A stretch of DNA of 64,000 nucleotides from Dendrocalamus latiflorus. Lineage: Eukaryota; Streptophyta; Magnoliopsida; Poales; Poaceae. Positions 38,301-48,988 of this stretch are shown here, one piece after another. Position 1 is the stretch's first letter. Each line of letters opens with the position of its first letter. The notes below the pieces were generated by a model that was given only the letters and a program-made list of their open reading frames with translations, searched no databases and was not told where the DNA came from. Position numbers and translations under genes: made by a program. The stretch is from NCBI GenBank assembly GCA_017311315.1, contig CM029610.1:10988728-11052727 (forward strand), read 5' to 3'.

Positions 38301-38585
38301 ACCACTACTATGGAGCTCGAACGTGTAGGAAAGAAAGATGGACTATTCATACTCACAAGGCAAGTTATTCAAGTTTTTTTTTATGTAATTGACCCGACAA
38401 ATAGGAAGCGCCACATAGTTCTTCATGAAAAAAGAAGGATTGTCAGAGTTAAGAATATCGTGGATGAGGAAGAATACAATCAATTTAATAAGTTGCTTCC
38501 TTTCGAAGACGACATCAAGCTCTAGGAAGAACCAAGTGATGAAGCTAGCTATATGCGTGTCAATCATCGTGAAGGGTTTTTTAAA
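35365..38585 (+). pseudogene. CACTA TNP2-type transposase pseudogene
   Basis: The N-terminal transposase-associated region is recognisable from MDRSWLYVENYVSKEY (about 35366), CSCIDCDNLK (35490) and KKRYTCWTSHGKE (35566). The TNP2 core follows: GPPVKVLWYLP (36145), CHVGTRRSIRKMER (36230), LSTDGMNYFGNMSS (36362) and SIWPVNVCMYNLPP (36410), then LFCAINDFPALDNLLG and SAWLNNLCKIVYMSLHRFLPR (36625-36790). The DUF4218-like part is best kept at 37560-38021 (RSLPEGRIIKGYATKEVIE, HEERLEGVGTIGRK). The C-terminal DUF4216-like part (38310-38525) ends KRRIVRVKNIVDEEEYNQF. In intact relatives this protein cuts and joins CACTA ends. Here every block is separated by stops and frame changes, so no functional product is expected. 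Confidence 0.9.
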
Positions 38586-38807
38586 AGAAAATAGCCAAGG
38601 GGAATGATCCCACACGATGAACACCTATTTGGAAATTATTCCAATGTAATTAAGAAACTCGGCATGTAATTAAAAAAATTATTCCATTGTAATTGATTTA
38701 TTAATTAAGAAATAATTTCATCTGTGATTATATCTACTTGCTTATTTTTAGATGGCATGGCTAGCATTTTCTGAGGCTATCCAAAAAATAGGGCATATTG
38801 TAGCTAT

Positions 38808-38935
38808 GGAAGGAACTATCGTAGACAGTTTAGTGGCACGAACCATAAAATATCATAAATAGTTCTATTATGGAACCATCTGTGATATTAATATCACATA
38901 CGTTTCTTTTATAGAATTGCCTATGATAGTTCCTT
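38808..38935. repeat. CACTA subterminal-like repeats
   Basis: Degenerate copies of the ATCACAGACGGTT motif in both orientations (for example GAACTATCGTAGACAGTTTAG, AACCATCTGTGATATT) directly after the transposase pseudogene. No terminus follows: the next bases are a TATA-like CTATAAGTAG and a GC-rich leader-like stretch. Confidence 0.7.
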
Positions 38936-39345
38936 CTATAAGTAGAGCCCCGCTAGGGTTTGCGCCCTTGCTCCTCACACGCTTGCCCTAGTCACCCGTC
39001 CGTCGCTTCCTCAAGTGCCACCTTCTCCCCAACTCCATCTCTTGCGTCGATCTGGCACCGCCTCCCCGTTTGGCCGCCTCCTCGTGCAAATCCACCGTAG
39101 CCACATCTTCTCATGTCTTCATCTTCTCAAACCTCGATGACCTCGGCCTCTTCTTCCCTAACCACAACGACGTCTTCATCGTCGGCGTCCTCGACCTCTT
39201 CTTCCCCAACCACAATGGCATCTTCACCAACTTCCTCTACTGGTATTACTCCCCATTTGTATATGAGTTAGCAGTTTGTCTATGTGCTTATGAGTTAGCC
39301 TTGAGTAGTTTGTCTATGTCCTAGGATTTGGATCTAAGGTTTGGA
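38936..39345 (+). other. Promoter- and leader-like segment with short frame
   Basis: CTATAAGTAGAGCCCCG near 38938 looks like a TATA box about 30-80 bases ahead of a CT-rich leader, followed by overlapping open frames of which one (39070-39324) encodes repeated LDDLGLFFPNHND/LDLFFPNHNG phrases. I recognise no family. It could be the first exon of the TNPA-like gene downstream. Its frame repetition arises from a 42-base imperfect duplication near 39130-39220. Confidence 0.35.
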
Positions 39346-40178
39346 CCAATGGAAGGAAACCCTTTTAACAGTACAGTTAAAAGAAAAATAAGCCCTTACC
39401 TAACAATATGGTCTAACTAGTAAATATATAAAAACATCCTTAACCTTCATTTATATTATTGCACTTTGAATTTTCATACATGGTGCCATGCCATCAAATC
39501 GAAGTCACTCAAATACCATCATAGGGACCTAATTAAACAATTAACAATATTGATATCGTATTAGTCCAAATAATTCAGTGTTCATTGAACACCAAAACTC
39601 GAATACTATTGGGGCCTAGTACTTTACACTGAAATGAAAATTTAAATGTGTAGTTTTGCAATAGTTTTGTCAAACTACCTGTACCTTTGCAAATTTTAAT
39701 CATACCAATATAAATAGCCATTGATACTAAATTAAGGCATATCATTTTCTCTAAGAGGTAGAAATTCCCGTGGATAAACTAAAAAATCATAGAAATTATC
39801 TTGTTAGTTAGGTAAAAAAGGGTTTGCACTATTAGATTTGTGGAGCTTGATTTTAATTATGCAAATTAATCGTGTATCTACTAGACCAGTTATAATTGGC
39901 GCCAAAAAGTGATTCAACAACTGACACCTTGTCTCATTAGCGAGGGTATACAATTTAAACTAATTCTTATGAATTCGATGCAAAGATGAAAGCTTTAAAG
40001 GAAGATTAGGTCAACACATATCCTTCCAAAGAGTGATGTTTAACAAAATACCATCCTAGTCATTATCGATTGTCTAGTACCATCGCAAAGGCTGAAGTTA
40101 TGGAAATACTAATGTTAGAAGTGAGCAGTTCATTAGGGGTGCAAAATAAACCTTCTACTGTAAATCAGAGTAGTAGTT
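39346..40178. other. Unassigned AT-rich sequence between the two CACTA genes
   Basis: No open frame of interest, no TE terminus. Possibly intron or spacer of CACTA 3. Confidence 0.4.
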
Positions 40179-40302
40179 GTATAAGAGGAATATTAAAACA
40201 CTGTACCCTTGGGCTTCAAAGGGTTTGAAGTAAATTAGTGTGTGGTTTGCTTCATGCCCTTTGAAGCCCAGGTGTATAGTGGTTTAATGTTCCTATTATG
40301 GT
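40179..40302. repeat. Long hairpin 1 (arms about 51 bases)
   Basis: Left arm 40180-40230 and right arm 40250-40301 are inverted repeats with roughly eight mismatches and a 19-base loop. The tightest stretch is TGGGCTTCAAAGGG against CCCTTTGAAGCCCA. The size, few mismatches and short loop resemble a plant miRNA precursor or a very small foldback element. Expression is unknown. Confidence 0.7.
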
Positions 40303-40341
40303 TAATGAGAAATACCAACATGAGTAGCCTGGCTACTTTCT

Positions 40342-40500
40342 AGAAGAATTTGTGGACAATTAGTTATCTTTACGATGTATTGGTATATATTATTGCTATA
40401 AGATCTATTTAGAATGGCATGTTGGTGTTGCAAAGCGACCTTATAGCAATAATATACACCAAGATGAGAAATAGAGAACCAATTGTCCACAAAATTTTCT
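40342..40500. repeat. Long hairpin 2 (arms about 62 bases)
   Basis: Left arm 40342-40403 and right arm 40438-40500 pair over TTTGTGGACAATTRGTT and TATATTATTGCTATAAGRTC with small bulges, leaving a loop of about 34 bases. It lies 40 bases after hairpin 1 and has an unrelated sequence. Confidence 0.7.
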
Positions 40501-40689
40501 GAAAACTACTTAGGCTATTCTTGTTTTTATTTCTTAACAACCACATTAAGAACATTAAAGTACATAAAAACAACCATGTGCCAATGTTTATGCTCACAGC
40601 TCACTGAAATTAGTTTTTTTTGTAAGAGACATGACGTTCGCACAACCATCACCACTGTCATCAACATCGCTGAATGTCTAACACTCCAA

Positions 40690-41830
40690 AGACCGGGTAA
40701 CTAAGCGTGGTAGAGGAATATCAAAAAGGCCTGAAGGCCAAATGACCACCACTGAGGTCACTTTGGGTGGGGTCCCTCTACATTCGAAGAAAGCAGCGAC
40801 AACATTTCAGACTACCCGTGGGATAGTTGGAAGGGAATGGGTCCCCATCACCATAGCAAGCTGGAAGTCTCTGATAGAAGTACAACAAGAGTAGCTATCG
40901 GTGGAAATTTCAAGGTTGTTCGAGATCCCAATATAAGTCTAGGGACTCGTGTGACAGTAGGTGTTCCTCGCGATCGAAAAAGCATGGAAGACCTTCAAGA
41001 GCACGTTTGTCATGTAGTATGTGAACAAAGATCGGATGCCCTTCACAATGTATCCTTTCGTGTTGCTGGATACATGGGACGCTTTGTGCAGATGAAGATG
41101 ACAACTGAATTTCAACAGCAAAGTGCGGCGCACAAGGCTCTCTAGGCACAAAACACTCATCACCACATACTCGACACCGCTAGGTACGTGGGTAAAATAC
41201 CGCAATGAAGGAGGGAGGATGAGGTCGCAATCCGATCGGAGACCTCCCTGCATTTGCTGGGATCACAAACGAGTGTGCCCAAAACTGGTTAAGAGTAAGG
41301 TCATTAACTACGTCTTTGAGCGTCTCCTCTTTTAAAAACCCTGCAGACGAGGAAGTGTCCCAACGCCTGATAAGATGTGTTAAACTACCTAGTTGTTAAT
41401 AAGTCCATAACTTCATAGGGTCTAAAATAAATATGATTACCTCTTGCAACAAACATTGATTACCGAATCTTCTCAAGGCTCATTCGAAGTAGTCAGGAAG
41501 AGGGATATACTATCCACAATCCTAGGAAACAAGGAACACTCGGGTTGCACATGAGGCCTTAGAGTTTACGTACCTTGGAGGCAGGGATTCTCAGACGACT
41601 CTGAGGTGTATAGAAGTAGGAAGAGATCCAAGGCCGAGCGTGAGGAATGATTGAAATAGGACATTTGTACAAAACTTCGAGGAGAGATAGCCATAGAACT
41701 TCGAGGAGAGGTAGCATCATTGAGGGAACAATTGAATCAAGTCCTCAACCAGTTGCAAGCCAGCACCATTTTTGTAAGAGCCAGTCCCCCTCAACATCGG
41801 AGCAGCTGTGTGTCCATGCCACTTTCTAAA
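40690..41830 (+). pseudogene. Transposase_24/TNPA-like CACTA accessory pseudogene
   Basis: From about 40698 the frame reads KRGRGISKRPEGQ, then FQTTRGIVGREWVPITIASWKSL near 40805, KAWKTFKSTF near 40980 and a stretch like QQQSAAHKALXAQNTHHHILDTARY near 41115-41180. This order (KRGRG, Trp-Lys-Ser helix, basic Asn/His-rich segment) matches the plant Ptta/En/Spm Transposase_24 family. A C-terminal coiled coil follows near 41680-41780 (ELRGEVASLREQLNQVLNQLQ). Stops and frameshifts occur throughout. In intact elements this second protein binds subterminal repeats; here it is a relic. An AATAAA lies near 42054. Confidence 0.72.
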
Positions 41831-42703
41831 CATAGCAACGTTCACTTATCTATCAACGGCATTCAGGTTGTGTACATCTCTAGAATACTATATAGATAAA
41901 TCTGTTGGACATTTTAGCTAATCGTGTATCATTATGTAGGAGCCGCTCCAGTGTAAAGGAGAGCTGCCTATTTCTAACACAAATAGTCCTAAGTAGAGGT
42001 GCATCTTGCATTTTACATCAGGAAGAAGCTTCCGTAGGAGACTCTGAACATACAATAAAGTTGACGTCCGAAGCATCATGTTCTAAGGCTCTATTTTTTT
42101 GGAGTTACGGCTGATGATTTTTTGTTGCATTTTTTAAGACACCTGAAATGCATAGTATTCTACCTCTGCAATGATAACAGTTACAAGCATCGAAAAAGCA
42201 GGTAATTTTCTGTGTATGCTCTCATTTGGCAGTCACCTCATGCTTTCAGGTCACTGCAAACATAATTTGTGCTACAAGATTGGACTGGAATATCAACGCC
42301 CTTAACTAATAGAAAGTTTGTGTATACGAAATTACTGTCAATCCTTGGGAAAGCATGGAGGCCAACTGAAGCGCTTCGAGTTTTCGCCATCATGTGGGTA
42401 GAGTTTTTTTCCTACACAATCAAAATTATTTCTATTTATTTATTATTTCATTTGTCTCCACCTACAAAAATCAGAAAACTAAATGGCATAGACATTTTAT
42501 CTTGCTTCACATCAGGGAGATGCTCAACTATACTCTGATATGGCTGCATACCATAGTATTGCTGTTACACTTGGTCGAGCTGGACTTATAAATGATCTAA
42601 TTAAGATAACAGAGCATATGAGACAGAAGACTTCAAAAAGGCTAATGAAGACGCGACGCAAAGATTGGGATCCTTCCTTGGAACCAGATGTTCTCATTTA
42701 TAA

Positions 42704-42897
42704 GGCCAGTCTCAGTGGAGGTTTCATATCTCAGTTTTCAACACACCTATATTTTGAAAACAGTGCAGAAGAGTTTCATCCCTATGAAACTCTCTCTACT
42801 CCCATGAAACTTTTATCATCTCTCTCATCATCAATACAGTGTCATGTCAGCGTATTTAATGCCATGAAACTCCATGAAACCTCCACTGAGACTGGTC
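42704..42897. mobile_element. Tourist-like MITE, copy 1 (194 bp)
   Basis: Termini GGCCAGTCTCAGTGGAG and CTCCACTGAGACTGGTC form a 17-bp inverted repeat with one mismatch; the duplication is TAA (42701-42703 and 42898-42900), as in PIF/Harbinger MITEs. It lies within PPR exon b, right after the codons for VLIY. Copy 2 is at 53145-53339. Confidence 0.93.
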
Positions 42898-43105
42898 TAA
42901 CTCGGTGAGGAATGAGGATAGCATCTGATGCTTTTCTTTTCTTTCTGTGCTCCTAGCTCCCTGTTGGAAGAAGTCTTGTACTCATTTTAAAAATTGGTTG
43001 TGTTGTCCCTTACCTTCAACCTTTGGTTTTGTAGGTTCTTAATGCCTGTGTTCTATCAAAGCAGTGGAAAGGGGTATTTTGGGTGTTTCAGGCAAACAGT
43101 TTTGT

Positions 43106-43352
43106 TATTGCACAGGCGAATGAAATTTTTTTATCTTTCAGTCACCTGAAATTGCACTCTCAATCAAGAAATTGCAGCCCCCCTCAAAAAAAAACATCTG
43201 TAACTTCAGGTGATTCAGAGTGCAACTAAAGTTGCACTCTCAATCAACTAAAACTGCAGCCCCCTCCAAAAAAAATATGTGCAACTTCAGGTGATTCAAA
43301 GTGCAACTTTAGGTGACTGAAAGATAAAAAAATTTCAGTCGCCTGTGTAATA
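43106..43352. mobile_element. Small foldback element (about 247 bp)
   Basis: TATTGCACAGGCGAATGAAA at the left pairs with TTTCAGTCGCCTGTGTAATA at the right. The interior repeats a unit (TTGCACTCTCAATCAA...TGCAGCCCC...CTTCAGGTGATTCA) twice, so there are hairpins within hairpins. The target duplication is unclear. It interrupts PPR exon c. Confidence 0.75.
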
Positions 43353-43678
43353 GTCTATCCCTTTAGCAAATTAGTGGTTTCACACCTACAGGGGCAGCAT
43401 TTGGGTTGGCCATGGAGGTAAGCTTTTTAATTGGTCATTTAGTCATCGGTACTGTTCTTTGGGTAGTTTGGAGTTAGTATGTTTGTTTGTTACACATATT
43501 TGGGAACACTTTGTGGAATTTGTTGCTCCGTGAGGATGGCATTGACTTCTTTGATTATTACCATATTTTTAAATTGTTGTCACTGCGATAATCTGTTGAG
43601 ATATGGTAGAACCTAGGATCTGGGAGTTCTTATACGTACACAGTACTACACAAGGCGAGGGAGCAGGCACCAGGGATG

Positions 43679-44119
43679 GAACGGGGCTTCCCTGTCCCCA
43701 GGTCCCTGTCCCCTCCCCTGTCCCCTAAATCTGAGCCGTTGGCAGCTCATCCAACGGCTCAGTTTTTATATTTTCCCAATTTGCTCATTTTCATCTCAAA
43801 TTTAAAAATAAAAATATGTTAATACATAATAAATAATAACAAATACATAAAAATAAAAAAAATTATTTTTTATTATTTAAATAAATTTTTTATTACATTA
43901 AAAATAAAAAAATTTATTTTTTTATTATTTTAAAAATAATAAAAAATAAATTTTTTAATTTTTATGTATTTGTTATTATTTATTATGTATTAACATATTT
44001 TTATTTTTAAATTTGAGATGAAAATGAGCAAATTGAGAAAATATAAAAACTGAGCCGTTGGATGAGCTACCAACGGCTCAGATTTAGGGGACAGGGGAGG
44101 GGACAGGGAAGCCCCGTTC
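43679..44119. mobile_element. Palindromic MULE-type MITE (441 bp)
   Basis: GAACGGGGCTTCCCTGTCCC to GGGACAGGGAAGCCCCGTTC. The arms pair along almost their whole length (for example TGAGCCGTTGG near 43732 with CCAACGGCTCA near 44080), around an A/T-only centre. A 9-bp duplication CCAGGGATG flanks it (43670-43678 and 44120-44128), which points to Mutator-like transposition. No coding content. Confidence 0.92.
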
Positions 44120-44129
44120 CCAGGGATGA

Positions 44130-44919
44130 TGCGGTGGCTACCAGTTTGTTGGCAGGCTGTTTGCAGCAGTGTTACTAGGACTCACGTGTCCCAAAATTTT
44201 TTTGGCGCGTCAACACGTATCTCCACGTCGACTCGCGTCCGACATGGCGGGATGCAAGCTCGGCGCGGTGATTGGTCGGGCGGCTAGGCGGCACCAAGGC
44301 GGTGGAGGAACAGAGGCTTGGGCAGAGTGGGAGGCGGTGGGGTCGGGGTGGGAGACGGCACGGGGTCAGAGCAGGAGATGGCGCGGGGTGGGAGCCAGGC
44401 GGTGGGGTCGGGTGGGAAAGGGTTAGGGTTAGGTAAGATTATGTAGTAAGGGGAGGGTGTTTTTTTGTGATTTAGTCTTTGGAGTTTCTGAGAATTACGA
44501 ATAGATCCTTTCTTCAATAACTATCTTCCTATTTAGACCTTCCTAAATATATATATTAGGTGAATTCTAAAATCTTAATTTATAAAGTTTGCCGAATTGG
44601 ACACCCGAATCTAAGTCGGACTCCAACACCCACGTCCGAGTCCTGGTAATACTAGTTTGCAGTGCTCATGCGGATGTTGCTTGGTGTAGAGGATGACCCT
44701 GCTTGCCGCTCTGCAGAAACTGAGGATGAAGATGCAGGTGAAGGGAACAACTATGGAGTGCCGCAAGAGTGCCTTGACCGCCTTGCCATTGCAATTGGTG
44801 GAAATGCAATTGTGCCGATTGCATCTGAGCTGCTTCCCCAATACCTTTCTGCTCCTGAGTGGTAGAAGCATCATGCTGCACTCATCACACTTGCACAGAT
44901 TGCAGAAGGGTGTGCAAAG
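44130..44919 (+). pseudogene. Importin-5 (KPNB3/RanBP5-type) gene fragment
   Basis: The frame LFAVLMRMLLGVEDDPA, SAETEDEDAGEGNNYGVP, ECLDRLAIAIGGNAIVPIAS and HHAALITLAQIAEGCAK matches a central stretch of importin-5/karyopherin beta-3, a HEAT-repeat nuclear import receptor. A hAT element (44167-44654) splits the exon after LFA. An in-frame TAG follows PEW near 44865. The exon appears to end at 44919 with AAG|GTTAGC, but no downstream importin exon is recognisable. Intact importin-5 is over 1,000 residues; fewer than 100 are present, so this is a broken copy or captured fragment. Confidence 0.88.
44167..44654. mobile_element. Non-autonomous hAT element (488 bp)
   Basis: The left end CAGTGTTACTAGGACTC and the right end GAGTCCTGGTAATACTA are inverted repeats with three mismatches in 17. 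An 8-bp duplication GTTTGCAG lies at 44159-44166 and 44655-44662, as in hAT insertions. The GC-rich half (44220-44430) gives frames on both strands without a domain. The inserted position is inside the importin fragment. Confidence 0.92.
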
Positions 44920-47900
44920 GTTAGCTCGATCACTTGATAATTATACTGGCATTCTGACTATGTATGCAATAAATTTACTACAGAAGCTTGTTGAAAAGCT
45001 GGATCGAATAGATAGAAGAAAAATATCCATGAACTAACATGTTGAAGCTTGTTGAGGTCATGGTGTCATGGACTCTTCTCCAGCTTGATTGGAGATTGGC
45101 TATGACAAACAGATGCAACTTGGTTGGCCTACATAAGCATTTAGTCAAAGACAAACAGAGATTAGGCAGCTTATAAATGATGGAAATTAGCTGATTTGAT
45201 GCAGTCCTACTAGGACCGTTGATTTGTGTAAAATTTTTCAAGAATTTTGGAGCAAAGTGCAGGATTATCAAATGGAGCTGCAAGGCAAAATTGTGACAAT
45301 CCTAATTGAATCAACAAAGAACAACATAGACAAGACTGACAATCTGCGGGAGAATGTCTTTCCCGGCAGCACTTTACCGGGCAGGCAATAAGTGCCAGGA
45401 AACACATTCTCAGCAGATAATTTGCTTTCCAAAGCAGTTTTCTCCAGCAGTTTGATTGCCCTTAATACAGTCATGGTGTAGTGTCCTGCTTTGCCGTTAT
45501 AGTTTTATGTTGACTAAATTGAAATGATTAACTGCAAATACTCGAGGATTTCGGCAATGTCATTCAAACTTCTATCCTGGTCTGATTTGCTAGGGTAGCA
45601 TTTTTTTCAAGGATCAGTTGCGGAATCCCACTTCATGAACCAAAGCTTAAATATGATGTGCTACATATGTATTTGCACAAATTAACATGAATCATGAATT
45701 ACCATGAACCCATTTTCCCTCAATGATTGCCTGGATGTGTGGGCTAAGCCACACGAATACCAGGCAGAAAAAAGGATGTAGAATTGACCCATAAAAAGAT
45801 GTAGAATTGACCCATTCGGTTATATAATTGGGAGAGGAGTTTCCTGTTTTCTGTGCTTGAGTAATATATATCTGCACGAATTTTTCACAAGTGCTCACTG
45901 TTGTCATACTCGGTGCAGCGTAGTGCGCTTACCATTCTAGTAATTCTGAATCAAGGAGAACGTTGTTGTCTTCCGCGTTCGGACGTGGACGTTGTCTAAT
46001 ACCTCGTCCAGCCATGGACGCTAAGAACGTCCAGGTTCTGGTCTTAAGCCCATCATTTTCCTTAGTCTATTGATCGTTCCTCTCGTTCCTGCAGAGTGCT
46101 TCACCAAGTGTAATATTTTGATATCTTTTTTCTAGCTAATTGAAGTTTGTTGCTCTTCACTACAATCTAATCTAGAGTAGACCATTGGAAGAATCATTAG
46201 GGTGTTGTGTAACATGCAATCGCTCGGAGGATTGCCCACACAATTGCGTGTCTAGATATAGTGCAATACATATATTCATATTTGAATAAAAGAGAAGAGC
46301 TCAGTATATGTTATACAATTCTAGAACCTAGATAGAAATATTAGTTTTATTATACAACCACAACAGCTTTACTTTCTATAAATATATCTGTTTAATTTGC
46401 ATGGTTATGATACAAAGGCACCACATAACGACAAAAAACTTCCTATTTTTCTTCCGATTAATATGAGAATTTCTAACCTTTTGGAGCTATCGCGAGAAAT
46501 TCTAGCCTCTTGGAGCTAATGAAGGTCACTGAAATCCACTTTCCGCTTTCGTGATCACCGGAAATTATATTATCGTTATAAGATCTGAAGTCTACAGCGA
46601 GCAAGATAAACATGTTTAATAGATTGTTCATCTAAAATCTTTAATGTAAAAGTGAGACGCATGTGTACTTTAATTTTGTGTTATTATTAATATCACAAGA
46701 GGATTTTTTTTTAAAAAAAGATTGATTCTAGAAAAAGAACATTGTCAAGCCAATTGTCAGAATACCGTCGCACTCCGTGTGCAGTATATACTTTTGGGAA
46801 ATTTCCTTATATATCGATCACCGAAAGTTTACCTTATCTCTCATATGCCACCGAGCAAAGAGACAAGTCACATTCTTTAATCATGTTGCACACCTATTAG
46901 TTGGGTGGATGGTTATTTCTTGCATTACTTCTTTTCTGACAATATGTTATTAAATCATTAATTGTGAACAGTCATGCTTGTTAGTTAATTCCCATTAATT
47001 GCTTGATTATATGCCCATCTTGATAAATTCATCTAGTTTCCCTTTGATAACCCTAGGACTATTACATTATACTTTATATTAATATGTTAGCAAAACAATG
47101 AAACTGTACTTTCTTATCACATTGTTGTCCGTCATCACAAGTTGATGTGTCCGAATTAATACTTATTGTGGTCTGGTATACGAGATGTGGATTGCTCGCC
47201 AGAGCTATGTTGTTGAGAGAGAGTGGCTGAGGGCATGCTCCTGTGCTTTGCACATGGTTATAGTTGGATGTCTCACCTGAAGTATATAAGGACTAGAATC
47301 TTGTACCAAATAAAGAATATAGTTGCTGCTCAACCACAAGATCGATTCATCGAACTGGGTTGGTGTATTGCCTAATAAGACAAACTTCCATAATTGGACA
47401 TGGGTTGGTGGAACTCTTCCTGACTTCCCCAACTTCAGAGATGGGATGGTTCGGGGGAACTCTACATGACTTCCTTGACTTGCAAATTGGTTTGGATCAT
47501 GGGTACTCTACTTGATAGTCCCAATGCCTTGTAAGGGTGGATTGGGGTAACTCTATGGGACTTCCCCAATTTCACAACAGTGGGGGATGATGTTAACATG
47601 TGGATAAACTTCTGTTGTAGGTTTGGTGGTTGCCACTCTGGTTAACTAGTCACTGAAACCCATTGGACAAAAGTGAGACTTGTCTTGCGTGGTATTACAA
47701 TCTTGTTATTCCGGCCCATACAAGTCTAGGTATCTAACAGGTAAAGTTGAGCACTTTCTACAGATATAACTTAAATCATTCAAATGTATGGTGCTCCTAG
47801 TTAATGGGGCTGTGTTTGTGGGGTGATTCCTAAACTCATGGCATAATAGTCTTTTGATGGTTAAATGGTGGTAACTGTAATAATTACTTATACCCTTAAA

Positions 47901-48988
47901 AATTGAGTTGTTTTATTATATATCTTTGTTTCAATCAAAATGTTTGTTAGATAAAGTCCCAACTAATCCTCCATGTAAGACATCCATTAAATACATTGCA
48001 TGCATAAATGTTTACAATCGTGGCATGTTGAATACAAATATACTAATTATTGCATATTTTGGTTAGAGGATGAATACTATGACCAAGAAGTACCAGAAGA
48101 AGATGAGTATTATGACGGTGAAGAATACACAATCTAGGTTGAGGCTACACTCAAGTGTAGCCAGTGGTGTTGCCATCTTTTGGGTCTTTTGTTTGTAATA
48201 TATGTATGTTTAGCCTAGAGGCACGTGAACTCTATACCGATAGCTATGTCATATTTTATGTAAGAACTCTATTATGGTAATGTGATCATAAGTAGGTACT
48301 ATTTACCAACCTGTGTGCCACTGAAATCCTGGATAGTCAAAGGAATACGGGACACCCCCCTTAAAACCAGGTGTCCCCACAATGCCTAGAAACAAAAATC
48401 TACTTGCTAGTTTAATGTTGAATCTAGCCTTGATCGACCTATGTGCTTAGTTGGAATGGGCGAGGTTTGCTAATCTAGTCAGGTTTAGCACACATATTGA
48501 TGCTGTTTAGAGGTCTAGAGAATCTATATATATCTACAAACAATGAGTGAAGGTATCTTCTTTATTTTAGAGGTCCAGAAAATTCCACAAGAATCCTTGA
48601 ATAAAAAGGCAAAATCCCTAAAAAAAATCTCTCATTAATCGAGCGAAAAAGAGAAGATCTACATCACTTATTTTGGTGGGGTTAAATTATAATGGTATAG
48701 ACTAATCATATATAAAAATGAAATCTAGTCATTAATTGAGAGAAAAAGAGAAGATTTAAAGTACTTATTATGGTAAAACCAAATTGTAATGGTACAAATT
48801 AATCATGTACAAATATTACATGTATTACAACTGTATAGCAAATACAAGAATTTTTTCGAAAGGCAATAGAGTTATACAATAAATACATTATGTTAAAATA
48901 TTTGACAGCACAATTGCACGAAAAATTATGCTAGTTTCGATTAAAAAACATTGATTGGGTAGTCCCAGTCCCCTGCCGATGACACCTC
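44920..48988. other. Intergenic sequence, no gene supported
   Basis: Mostly AT-rich. A degenerate tandem repeat of about 46 bp lies at 47408-47590 (GGAACTCTWCMTGACTTCC phrases). At 48066-48138 a plus frame encodes EDEYYDQEVPEEDEYYDGEEYTI then a stop, like an acidic protein tail, but no upstream exon is recognisable. A minus frame at 45210-45474 lies over sequence with no domain. Confidence 0.45.

Larger units (their letters stand above)
42250..43417 (+). pseudogene. PPR gene fragment (DG1-like), four exons
   Basis: Exon a (about 42250-42397) encodes RKFVYTKLLSILGKAWRPTE and ends at a GTAGAG donor. Exon b (42516-42904) has a CAG acceptor, encodes DMAAYHSIAVTLGRAGLIND and WDPSLEPDVLIY and ends at a GTGAGG donor, but a MITE (42704-42897) sits in it. 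Exon c (43035 to about 43105) encodes VLNACVLSKQWKGVFWVF and is cut by a foldback element. Exon d (43392-43417) encodes GAAFGLAME before GTAAGC. The helix-pair style and the words VLNAC and PDVLIYN are typical of PPR proteins, organelle RNA-binding factors. The sequence recalls plant DELAYED GREENING 1-type proteins, from memory only. An in-frame stop lies upstream of exon a and neighbouring exons are absent, so it is a fragment. Confidence 0.8.
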
